Positions 53,630-64,000 of a DNA stretch of 64,000 nucleotides are shown here, piece after piece. Source of the stretch: Allomyces arbusculus (lineage: Eukaryota > Blastocladiomycota > Blastocladiomycetes > Blastocladiales > Blastocladiaceae); contig JADHYV010000006.1 of NCBI GenBank assembly GCA_027604705.1, positions 310,001 through 374,000 on the forward strand, in the 5' to 3' direction. Below the pieces are notes generated by a model that saw only the letters and a program-made list of their open reading frames with translations, ran no database searches and was not told where the DNA came from. Positions within the stretch are counted from its first letter, which is position 1. Each line of letters starts with the position of its first letter. The position numbers and the translations under genes were made by a program.

Positions 53630-54192
53630 AGGTACTACAGCGAGAGGTAGACAGGGCCAAGCTCAAGAATTGTGGTTTCAGATGCGGGAGAGAGCGTCGG
53701 GACAGCAGGGACATGAGAAGCGTCGTTTAACACAGCCAAGTTGCCCTCGCCGTCATCGTCAATGAAAATGCAGAACGAGTTGGTCATCGACAAGCACAGA
53801 TTCGGTTCCGGCATCATGAGCCCACCATCCTCCTCACGCGCAGCGGGCAATCCAACGCGACTGTGCTCATGGCGATCATGATTCCTCCCACTCTCCACCC
53901 GACGCGGCCTGGCTCTGTAAATTTCAATCTCGTCGTCGGAAACCTCGTCGTGTTCGACGCGCTCCGAGTCCAGTTGCGGCGAGAGCACGATCCGACGCGA
54001 TCCACTGGCCTGCACAGCAGGAGGCGTGGATGCGTAAATCAGTGGGTGATCTGTACTGTTTCTAGTCAGGCGAGAAGTGGTCGTGGTCGGATCACTTTTG
54101 GTGACTTGATGGAGGGGAAGCGATCCTAAAGCCGTTGGATGCCGCTGCGGAGAGTTGTGGCAATATGGAGACCATTTTGTCCTGACTTCCAA
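53630..54192 (-). other. Possible 5' exon of the second orphan gene
   Basis: Open minus-strand frame of 185 codons lacking an upstream ATG. Its 3' part (MTNSFCIFIDDDGEGNLAVL) looks coding. It runs into a stop at 53635, just beside the next open frame. It is more likely part of the orphan gene than a separate gene, but the splice sites were not resolved. Confidence 0.3.
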
Positions 54193-54338
54193 CTCGCAAG
54201 AACAGAGACAGAGAGCATATCGGACAAATTTAAAAGGACACTTTGTGCAACTTCAAAAATGTCGTCCACGGCGCAACGAGCGTGCGCGGCCCTTCTGATT
54301 CCTGCGCAGGGTTGCAGCGTCATCTTGGCCCCCACCAC

Positions 54339-55583
54339 TTACGCCGACCGCACCGCGGGCCACCCGTTGTGCCAGTCGAGCACATTCCAACCAAACGTCT
54401 TGTCGCCGTCGGTGATGCCGCGCTTCTTGTCGGCTATCGAAGTGTTCCACCGTCTGTCAGTCCATGCCAACGCGACCAACCGAGACCCACAACAAACGTA
54501 CCATAGTGGTAGTAGAGAATGTGCCCGCCCGACTTGGCGTCCGAGAAGACGCCCTGCCCGCCGGGCGCATAGACGTTGTCGTGCGACGCGAGCAGCACGG
54601 TGCCGCCACCCTGCGTGCACGACTGGCCCTGCTGGTCGACCTAAGTATACCACCAACCCGCGCATGTCCAGTCAGTGAACGAACGCACATCCCGTCGCAA
54701 GAACGAGTACGTCACGTACAAACGGCCCATTCACGTTCTTCGACTTGCACACCTTGATCTTATACTCCTCGCCCGCCTTGGGCCGCGCCTGGTCGAGCCG
54801 GCAGCACACGCCATGCGAAAAGAACAAAAAGTACTCGTCGCGGTGCTTGTAGACAAACCCGCCCTCAACGGGTCGCGTGCCGTTCGGGTCCAACGCGATA
54901 TTCGTCGGACGGAACGGCTGCTTGGCCTTCGTCACCGACGCCATGTCGGTCTGGAACAGGTCGTTCCAGAAGGACCCAAAAGTCATGCGCCAGTTGCCCG
55001 ACGCGTCCTGCACGAAATTGCCGTCGATCGCGTTGAACGCCGCCCCCTGGCGCGACTCGACGCCAGTGGAGCCGAGGTCTTCCCAGGACCCGGCGTCAAG
55101 CGTGCGCGACCGCGCGACGCCGATGGCCGAGATTTGCTTGCCGAAGACGGACGTCGAGTAGAGCATGTAGTAGAACCCGTCCGCCAGGGGGCCAATCACG
55201 TCGGGTGCCCACAGGTCTGTTCACGCCGCGAATCGAACCATCAGCACCATTCCTTCATCCTGCGCACTGCACGCCAAGAGTAGCGTACCAGGACCGTGCC
55301 CCGGCAAATTAATCTTGGACCCGGACTTGAGCGCGTTCCCGCGCAGCGTCCAGGGCCCTTGAATAGCCGGCGCCGTGGCGACATTGATGTTCCCGCCCGT
55401 CGAGAACCGGAAGAGCGTGCCGTCGGCCGCGCGGCGAATCACGGCCGGGTCGTGCGAGACGCCGTAGCACGCGCCCGTGCAGACGCCGGGCTTTTGCGCA
55501 TTCGCGACCAGCGTGACTGCGGCGAGCAAGGCGGCGACGGCGAGAAAGAGGGCGAGCGGGGATTGGCGGCGGGCGAGGGCCAT
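54339..55583 (-). CDS. Secreted GH43 endo-1,5-alpha-L-arabinanase-like enzyme
   Basis: Glycoside hydrolase family 43 enzyme, five-bladed beta-propeller fold, cutting 1,5-linked arabinan of plant pectin. Four exons on the minus strand, 55583..55289, 55216..54720, 54640..54502 and 54433..54339, give 341 residues. A signal peptide, [20 protein letters not shown], covers about residues 10-29. The catalytic set is visible: Asp45 in SHDPAVI (general base), Asp163 in NAIDGN (pKa modulator) and Glu216 in PVEGGFVYK (general acid). [16 protein letters not shown] and [15 protein letters not shown] are family landmarks. Introns are 72, 79 and 68 bases, all with GTACGC or GTACGT donors. The protein is close to the usual family length and looks intact. 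It implies growth on plant material. Confidence 0.9.
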
Positions 55584-56099
55584 GGTGGAGTGTCGCCTCG
55601 TCTATCGGATTGGCGAACGTCGCCGACTTGGATTTGTTGATGGCGCTGGGAGCGTGGGTGAATGGGTCGATTTATACTTGCAGGCTCTTGATGAGTTTCC
55701 TGTTGGCGCCAGGTCGATTCGGGCGGAATCAGCGGCTCAACCTCGACGGAACCGCGCTCGCGTGCTGGATCTTGATTGCATCGTGTTGCGGGTGGTGGTT
55801 CTCGGCACTTGTCGGTCCATGAAGGCGCAAAGGGGAGACAGGCAGCAAGAGGGGAGGGGATTCGGCAGAGTCGATGGTTGCAAGTTCATGATCTCGGTCG
55901 CGCCGACCTCGCATGTCGAAACCAATCGACTTTCGCTGAAATCAAGTGCTGATCAAGAGCAAGAGCGAAAACCAAAACCAGCTATCTTGAATATACAATC
56001 CCCCCCCCCCCCCCCCCCACCGCGCTGCGAGAGGTACGGCGCGGACGCCGTTCGACCGCGACTGCCCGACGGAACTCCTCTGCGGTCGACGTCGACCCT
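55584..56099. other. Intergenic with C19 tract
   Basis: Region between the TOR stop and the arabinanase start. It holds a run of 19 C at 56000-56018, about 80 bases past the TOR stop codon in TOR's direction (G19 in the transcript's sense). No gene seen. Confidence 0.6.
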
Positions 56100-59000
56100 C
56101 TACCAGAACGCGCACCACCCGACGTAGCAGAGGCACAGGTTCTCGAGTGACGTCGCCTGCTGGATCAGCTTGTCCACCTGCTGCGGGACGTCGAGCACCT
56201 GGTTCGGCTTGAAGTCGCGACCTAGAGAAACGCGTGGTCAGCGATAAATGTGCCAATGCAGCGCGATACAGGAAGCGAGCGTACCCGTCAGCTTGTTCGA
56301 CACGCGGTGCACGACCTGAACGGCACGTGCGTTGAGCGCCTCGGGCTTGTACTGCGTGTCGTCGTCGTCGTCCACTACAAACGTCGCGGTGCCAAACCGG
56401 TCAGATGAGCGTGCCGCGTTACGCGAAAGTAGGCCGACCTAAGCCAACGTACAGTCGACCAAATCATCATCGTCCTCGTCCCCAGCCGGCGGCGGTTGCG
56501 GCGCGGCCGTCGGCGCCGCCGCCTGCCCTCGTCTCCCACCCGCGCCGGCCTCGAGCTCGGCCTCCTTGCGCTTCTTGTCTACTCGCCACGCCATCGTGTC
56601 AGTTCCGTTCCTCTTCCTCGATCGATCAACGACAGCACGTACCGGCTCGTGGACTCGGCACGTTGGTCATCAAACGCCAGTTGATGAGCGGGTCGTAGAC
56701 AAACGCCTCGAGCACGGCCATGACCGAGTCCTTGTTCTCGCGCAAGACGCGCATGACGTGCTCGCAGGTAATCCGGAAACTGCCCTCGATCCCCGAGACC
56801 TCCATGGCGTTGATGAGCATGCGGGTAAGCCGGAACGGGATCTTTTCCGGGAATTTCTCGCGCAGCATCGCGACCTAGAGGGACAGAAGCAAACATGCGA
56901 GTAAGAGTGATGGACTTGGCATTGGAACGAGACGCAACCCACATCCGAAAACGTACCTCAAAACAATCGCCGAAATCAATATGCACGACCTTGCCCGTGT
57001 ACCGATCGAGCATCAAATTTGACGGGTGCCGGTCGCCCAACCCCAAAATGTACCCGACCATCGACATGGTCGCGAGCGACCTTGCGTAATTGGTCCGTCG
57101 ATCGAGCCAGGCCTCCGAGTTCTTCGACTTGAGCCACAACACCTTGGCCAGATCCTGGCCCGTCGTATTCTCGAGCGCATACTCAAACACCTCCATCTTC
57201 TGTATCAGCGTCAGGTTCTCGTAATCCGGCGCCATTTGCAGCATCAGCCGGTGCTCAATGTTCAGCAAAATCTTGCGTGACTCGCGGTACTCCTTGATCA
57301 GCGCGTGCAGCGTATCACAGTGCGGCACCCACCCGATCAGACCCGAATTGGGCGAGAGCGGGATCACGGCGTACCGCGTGATGTGTAAGTGCCGGCGGAA
57401 CGTTTCGGCGTCGCCCTCAAGCAATTGGTTGACGAGCCCAAACAGTTGCATGACGCGCTCGTCCTGCCGAATGTCCTCGTGGCCCTTGAGCAGGTAGTGG
57501 TACTCGCGCCCGTCGTCACCGAAAATTGTCATGCGCCGCGGCCGCTGCTTGGTCATGAACATTTGCAGCGTCGGCGCGAACCGGCGAATCTTGACGAGCG
57601 GCGCGCCCGAGCGGTAAGTGCCAGGCACGGCAAGCTGCAAGTCCTTGGCGGCGAGTAGCGCGGGCGAAATGTACTGCAATTCGAGCGTCGGGAGTTGCGT
57701 GAGCTGCTTGGCAATCTTCTTGAAAACCTGGAAATACAGTTCCCACGCCTGGTTGATATCGTCCTTTTCACGCGTGACCAGGAATTTCTGGCCCCACTCG
57801 TGCGCCTCGGCCAGGTCGCGACCAAACGCCTGGTGGAACGAGATCTCGCGCAGCGTCTCGGGCCCCTTGTGCATCATCTGGTGCAACGGTTCGAGCACGG
57901 CAATCATCGCGTCGGCGTTGCCCTCGCCAAAGTAGAGCCGCGACGCCTCTTCGAGCCCTTCGTGCCACATTTCGTGCCACAGAATCGCGACCCGAATCAA
58001 CTCCTTGGACACGAGCAGGCCTTGGTCGACCAAGTCGGCGCGCGACATGCGCATTTTGTCGAGGATCGCGAGCGCGGCGCGCGTCTTCTGCGGCTTGTTC
58101 GACGACTTCGACGCGACCATGAGCGAGTAGATCAGCGCCTGCGGGTGCTCCTTGCCGACATCGCACAGCAACTGGTGAATCAATCTGCGCACGTTGGGCG
58201 ACGGCGCGTGAATCCGGGCAATCAGTTGCGGAATGACTTGCAGCCATGTGTCGATCGTAACGTGGTTGAAACCTTCGCTGATCGTTTCGTGCACCTCGTT
58301 CAAGTGGCCGTGCTTGAACCACAGCGTCAGCAGACGCAGCGTGTCTTGCAACGAATCCCCGCCGCGCGACAGAGAAATCGAATGCACAAACCCTTGCAGC
58401 GCGGGCACGACATGGTGCGAGACAAGCGCCGCGTATTCGTCTGGCGGGGCAGCCGCGAGCGCGCGCTCGTGGTGATTGACGACCTGCAAATTCGCCAGCG
58501 CCCACGCGTGCCACGCGCGGTACCACGCCTTGTCGTAGTGCGTCGCGAGCCGATACGCCTGCAGAATCTCGTGCCGGACGGTCGGGTCGTCGGGCCAGTG
58601 GTCGAGCTGCTGCGCCTGCCACTCGGCAAGCCGGAAGTAGCACCGCGCGAGCAAGCGCGCCTGCGAGACCGGATCGGGGCCCATGTATGACGACGAGTTG
58701 GACGGCTGGATGACGCCTGCCGCCGCGACCGCCGACGTTGCTGCAGCGGCGCCGGAGCCGGCACCGATACCGCCGAGAACGGCGGGCAGGCCACTTCCCG
58801 CGCCGGGTCCACCAGCGGCCGACGGCGCCACGGGCACGAGCGGCGCGGCAATCGCCGCGAGCGCGGCCGGGTTGCTGGCAACCACTTCAGCGAGCCGCCC
58901 CGTGAACGCCGAAAGCAACTTGAGCGCATCGAGTCCGCGCCCCGTCTCCCACATGTGCTTGAGGTACGCGTACACCACCGGCGGCGGCCCGTTGAGCAAA

Positions 59001-62000
59001 TTCGACTCGTCGGGCTCAAACTTGAGCAAGTTGGTGAGCGTCTTGTGCGAGAGCCCGAACCGGCCGGACTTGCGGCACAGCGAGCTGAACCGAATCCACA
59101 TTTCCATGTCCTCCTGCGGCGCGAGCACGACCGACCGCACCTTCAGCATGCGGTCCCAGATCTCGACGTTCCGCTGCGTGCCCATGAGCCGGTTCTTCCA
59201 GGTGACGCGAATCATTTCCTGCGCCTGCGGGTAATCGTGGTTGCGCTTGTACTGGATAATCTCCTCGAGTTCGGCCAGCATCTGCACGCGCACGACCACG
59301 TCGTAACTGCGCGAATACGACTCGCCCACGAGCGCCATGAATTCCGTGTCGAGCAGCGCGCGCGTCTTTTCAATGAACACGTGCGCCTGCGGGAACAGGT
59401 TGCGGTGCACGGCCAAGATTGCGCGGAAGAAGGACCCGTCGGGCGAGTCCGGTTTTAGGACGTGAATGTACTCGTCCATGGCCTCCCAGTGGCCCAGCCC
59501 CCATTCGGCCGCGGCGGCAAACGGCGCCATCATCTTGCGCTCGTCGGGCTGCGCATTTGGCCACTTGTCGCGCGCAAGTTTCGACAACCGGTCCCATTCA
59601 CCGAGCTTGTGCAGGCACTTCATCATCCCGTAGGTGATCGCGAAATTGTGCGGGTCCTCGACGGCCTTGTGCTCGTAGGCCAGCAGACCGTCCTCCCACC
59701 GCTCGAGCTTCAGGTACCAGTTCTCGCGCAATCGGACCTGGTGGTGGTGTTGCGCAAACGTCAGGATCCCGATCGCCGCGTCGGGCTGCTGCAGGTTGGT
59801 GTTGATTGAAATGAGCGACTCAATCGCAGGCGTCGTCGGCTCCGAAACAAACTCGAGTTCCTTGTAGTGCAGCGCCTTGGCGTACGCCTGGCACTTGGTC
59901 GCGTACTTGCCGAGCGTGCGCAAATCAATCGGCAATGGCTTATCGTCGTGCTCCATGAACTCGGCCAAGTTGAGCAGCGCCTGCAAGAGCTCCGGCGGGA
60001 TGTTGGGCGACGTCAGCGCTGTCTCGAGCGCCTGCACGAGCCCGTCCTGGTATTGGTCGTACAATTCGGACCAGCAGGAGACAAACGAGGCATTGAACAG
60101 CGACCGAGCCAGCGGTGTCTGGACCGACGCGAGCGACGCGCACGCGCGCAACGCCGGCGACGGCGATTCCTTGAGCAGCTCGATACTGAGCCGCCGCATC
60201 CACTCGAGCCAGTCGTCCTTGGTCGACTGCTGCGACGCCTCCCAGACCTTTTTCAGCTGCTGCTGGTTGACAGGCAACTTCTTGATCGGGTCGAGCGCCA
60301 TGGCCGTGGCCGCCGTGGTCGCCGGCACCGCGCCTGAGGGGAGCGGCACGACGAATTCCGGCAGAGGTTCGTTGCGGAGCATCTTGGCGAGACACCGCTC
60401 GTAGGCTGGGTGCGCGAGCTTGTGCTTGACGTAGGCCTTCTGCACGATCGGCACGAAAATCATGAATTCGGTGCGCATTTGCATGACGAGCGCGACGAGC
60501 GCATCCATGACGTGCGGGCGCAAGTCGGCCACGGCAAGACACCGCACGAGCGGGTGGATGATGCGCGACGAGTGGTGTGCGAGGTTGACGTGCTGGATGA
60601 TGTAGGCCAGCGCGTGCACGGCGTACTTGCGAATCGACACGTCAACGAGCGTGTGTTCGATCAACCGCATCAGCGGGCGCAAGACGAGGAACATGTACTC
60701 TTCCAGCCCGGACCCGACAATGCACAGCACGTCGAGCACCTTGAACGTCGCGCGGCGCTGGTCGGACGTGTCCGACTCGAAGATCCCGAGAATGTGCGGG
60801 AGCAACACGGGCAGGTGCACCTTGAAGTCGGCCTCGAGCGAGAGGGCCAGCGCCTCGACAAGCGTCATGACCAACAACTCGAGCGACCGCGCGTGCTGCT
60901 CGATTAGCGCAATCATATCCGGCAAATACGACGTCATGTGCGCGCCCACGACCTGCACGAGCTGTGCCAATTCCTGGAAAAAGAACTCGAGCATCGGCGG
61001 CTGCGACGTCTTGAGCATGCCCAAAAACGGCGGCATGATTTGCGGCAGGAACGGCACGCATTTCAGCCCCAGCGTCTTGCAAATGTACATGACGGCCTTG
61101 ATCGCGGCCGTGTGGTGCGTGGCCAGGGCAAAATCGCGGCACATTTTCATGAGCGCGGCGATGGCCACCGACGGGTAGTAGTCTTCATGCGACGGGCCCA
61201 TGCCCATGGTCAGCATCGTTGCCGGATCGATCGTATTGCCGTCGCCTTGGACCGCGTCGGTCACTTGCCGGTTGATTTGCTTATGCTTGTACGGGTCGAG
61301 CGCGCCGAGCGTACCGAGTAGCTTCATGGTTTCTTGCCGGACCGGTGGCGACGACTCTGATGACGCTCAATCGTCAGTTCTCACATCGTGAAAGCCAGTT
61401 ATCCACCTCCCAAAAAGCATACGTACCGGTCTTGAGCAACGAAATAATCGTATCCAGCAGCGTCGGGTGATCCAAGTACGGCTGAATCACGTACCCAGTA
61501 CTCGACGTGATCTGCCCCAGCGCCTGCAACGACGCGACGCGTTTCGCCTGCGACGTCGCGTCCGCCAAACTCTCAATCACGTGCGGCAACAGCGTCGTCA
61601 TATGCGGGAGCATATTCTTGCCTGAGACGAGCGACAGTGCGCCGATCGCACCGAGTGTCGCCGACGCGACCCCCGGCGACGGGTCCTTGACTTTGGGCAA
61701 CAGTACGGTCAAGATCGGATCGACGTACGGCTTGACCAAGTACCGGCATGAGCCCACCAAGTGCGTGAGCAGACGCGCGCACTCTTCGCGCGTGCGCGAG
61801 ACGTTGGCGTACTCGAATTCCGTTAGCAACTGGATAAGCATGCGCCGCAAGAAGGGCAGGACGTGCGCAGGGTTGCACAGCGCGAGCCGGCCGACAATCT
61901 GCATCGCGACTTCGCGGTTCGCAAAGACTTCGTCGTTGGTCGCGAGAAACACCGAGTGCACGTTCTCGGCCTTGGCCAGGTAGTGGTCAAACTGGTCGCC

Positions 62001-63908
62001 CAACGACGAGAGCACCGCCAATCGAATCTTCGGGTCCGGGTCGGCCACGGCCACCGTCAGCAGCCGCTCGAGGACCGAATTGACCTGCTCGAGCGCGTGC
62101 GCCGACGTCTGGAACCGGACCGGGTCGGACGAGAGGACGCGGCAGCAGGTCAGGGCCGCGGCGAGTCGCACGTCGGCGACATCGTCTTCGAGGTACTGCG
62201 TGACGATTTGCGAAACGAATTCGTTGAGCGACTGGCCAAACTCGAACGTGCCCACCGTTTGCAGCGCGAGCACGATCGATTCGGTCTGCCGCGCCTCGGA
62301 CGATGTGCCACCCATGGACGTAACCGCCGAGACGGACGTGCGCGCCGGCGACCCGGGCGGGCGGAACGGCTGGTTGCTGAGGATCAGCGAGACGAGGTTC
62401 AGCAGCCTCTCCTGGATTTTCGGGAGCAGCGGCGGGATATTGGTCGAGATGTCGCCTAGCGCCTGGACGAGCGGCTGCGAGATGCCGTTGGCGAAAAACA
62501 AGTCAAGCACGTCCTGCAGGTACTTGGTCAGTGCCTGGCCGACGGCCGTCGCGAGCATCGAGACACATTGGTAGGCAGGCGCTTCATTGCGCGACTTGGC
62601 CTTCATAAGCAGCGACTCGCGGATGACCTTGATGATATCCTCGAGGAAGTCCTTCATCGACGATTCCATGGCCAGCGCAATCCGGCCCACGGCAATCAGC
62701 GCGGCCGACCGGTCGCGCTCGCGCTTGAGCTGCGTGATTAGGTGAGACATGAACCGCGACAAGTAGAGTTCAAATGCGGGCGGGTTGAAACTGGCGGCGG
62801 TCGGAATCACGGAAATCACGGTGCGTCGAATCAGCGCATCCTTGTGGTCCTTGAGTTTCAGCAACAATTCGCAAATCTCGCGGTACTTTGGCTCCATGAA
62901 CCGTCCCGTGTGCAGCAGCAACTCGCGCACGACCAAGAGCGCACCGTGCACGTGCTCAACCTGCGGCGCCTTGAGCGACTTCATCGCTTCGTCGGCGACT
63001 TTTGAGAACCACGGCATCGTGCGGCTCGGCGTCTCGCGCTGGTAGACCAATTCGAGGCAGACCGACATGGCCTCGGCCGCGGCTTCGCGCACAACGAGTT
63101 TCGATTCGCGCAGCGGGTTCCAGAGCGATTCGAGAATGGTGGGTACGTGCGCGTAGATGAGCGTGGGCGCGTTCTGCGCGAGTTCCTTGAGGACGAGCAC
63201 GGCGCCGTGCTTTTTGCCGTCGTGCTTTTCGCCGAGGTGCAGCGTGTCGATGGCTTTTTTCACTTCGCTCTCGACGAATTCGGCGGTGAACGCGCCGCCG
63301 ATGCGCGGCGAGACGAGCTTGCCTGGTGGATTTTGGGGAATAGGATGTGAGGAGCAGGGGGGACGGAATGCGCGCGGCGGACAAGCGGAAGAAAGTACCG
63401 AGCGCGCGCGCGGCCAGGACCATGACTTGCGGGTCGCCATTGTTGAGGGCCATGGCGAGGTAGTTGCCGTAGCGCGTGATCTTGGTCGCGTTTTCCTCGC
63501 CGTCGACCTCGATGAGTTTTTCTGCCATATTGACGGCGCAGCGTCAGGTTCGTGAACGTCGGCACGTCGGAGTCAAGGGCTTACGCGAGAATTTACCAAT
63601 GGCCATGATCCCGCCCACCTTCTCGTGCACCTCGGACCCGAGAATTAGCTCAAAGATGCGCTGGTTGACATCGGTCAAGAACTTGGCGAGCACGTCGCTC
63701 GCAAGCTCGCGCGAGACGGCGAGCACATGTTGCTTCAGGTCCTCGGCGGCAATGGCCTTAAGCTCGTCATTCCTGTTGGTTGGTTCATTGATGCATCGCG
63801 GTCGTCAGGTCGCGTCGGTGGATTTGGTCCAATGCGAGATGAGGTGAATGGCTCTGACCTGCTCCAGAGCCGGGCGATAATGTGATCCAGGGCCTCGTAG
63901 CTGGCCAT
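56100..63908 (-). CDS. TOR: TOR (target of rapamycin) kinase, complete
   Basis: Master growth-control kinase of TORC1/TORC2. Nine exons on the minus strand (63908..63859, 63772..63597, 63521..63399, 63322..61427, 61356..56957, 56874..56643, 56581..56453, 56374..56285, 56221..56100) give 2405 residues. The order is HEAT repeats (1 to about 1150), with [20 protein letters not shown] and [16 protein letters not shown] (about 1190-1830); FRB (about 1865-1965), with [20 protein letters not shown]; then kinase and FATC. The FRB Ser (about 1886, EEASRLYFG) and [10 protein letters not shown] aromatic residues that bind FKBP12-rapamycin are kept. The kinase has [27 protein letters not shown] (about 2190) and HIDFGDCFE. 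An acidic insert with DDDDLVDLDDDDD precedes FATC. FATC ends CYVGWCAFW, where the usual form is GWCPFW. Introns are 61-86 bases. Confidence 0.95.
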
Positions 63909-64000
63909 GGCGCCATGTGCGCACGGTTGCGGCGGCGGGCAGTCGAGGTAGCGCGCGGATTGCGTCGTGGTTGGTGGGTGGAGAAGCAACAGGTCGACGA
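63909..64000. other. Upstream flank of TOR, window edge
   Basis: Only 92 bases remain. The TOR frame stays open upstream but has no further ATG, so 63908 is taken as the start. Confidence 0.5.

Noticed and set aside
53490-53714. 74-codon minus-strand ORF bridging the second orphan gene
   Set aside because: It is a third frame over the same bases with no conserved motif and does not resolve the missing splice.
57695-58690. 331-codon plus-strand ORF inside the TOR locus
   Set aside because: It is antisense to conserved TOR FAT/FRB sequence. Its Arg/Val/Leu-rich composition is what GC-rich third positions produce on the opposite strand.
1-64000. CRISPR arrays, bacterial operons or ribosome binding sites
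   Set aside because: Spliced genes with eukaryotic families dominate the window, and there are no regularly spaced identical repeats.

Overview
The window is nuclear DNA of a GC-rich, intron-poor eukaryote. The gene content points to a fungus: a complete 1,3-beta-glucan synthase (FKS), a complete TOR kinase, a Kex2-type proprotein convertase, a PHO80/PCL-type cyclin and a secreted GH43 arabinanase. An intact mitochondrial calcium uniporter (MCU) and large lineage-specific gene families suggest an early-diverging zoosporic fungus. A Blastocladiomycota member (Allomyces-like) is my best guess, by inference only. I could assign 29 introns. All are GT-AG, 61 to 179 bases long, and 20 of them begin GTACG.

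Region 1 (1-17.2 kb) is a plus-strand tandem array. A unit of upstream block, oxalate:formate-antiporter-like MFS transporter and F-box-like/leucine-rich protein is present twice (about 1.6-6.4 kb and 6.8-11.4 kb). Three further F-box/LRR copies without transporters follow and show increasing decay. A small element with inverted ends (17.4-18.3 kb) closes the region.

Region 2 (18.8-30.3 kb) holds a secreted protein with a Ser/Thr-rich linker, the five-exon FKS gene, a degenerate hypothetical gene and, on the minus strand, a single-exon PCL-type cyclin.

Region 3 (31-46.4 kb) contains at least seven copies, two of them intact, of a family that joins a WHAH-motif domain (resembling GRDP-like/DUF1399 proteins) to a C-terminal beta-grasp domain. 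The tail is ubiquitin-like in some copies and SUMO-like in others. MCU, the eight-exon KEX2-like gene and a broken minus-strand F-box/LRR copy lie among them.

Region 4 (46.9-63.9 kb) is entirely minus strand. It holds two paralogous orphan proteins flanking a beta-trefoil (fascin-like) protein, then the GH43 arabinanase and the complete nine-exon TOR gene. No rRNA, tRNA or CRISPR feature was found. Long ORFs antisense to these GC-rich genes are treated as shadows.
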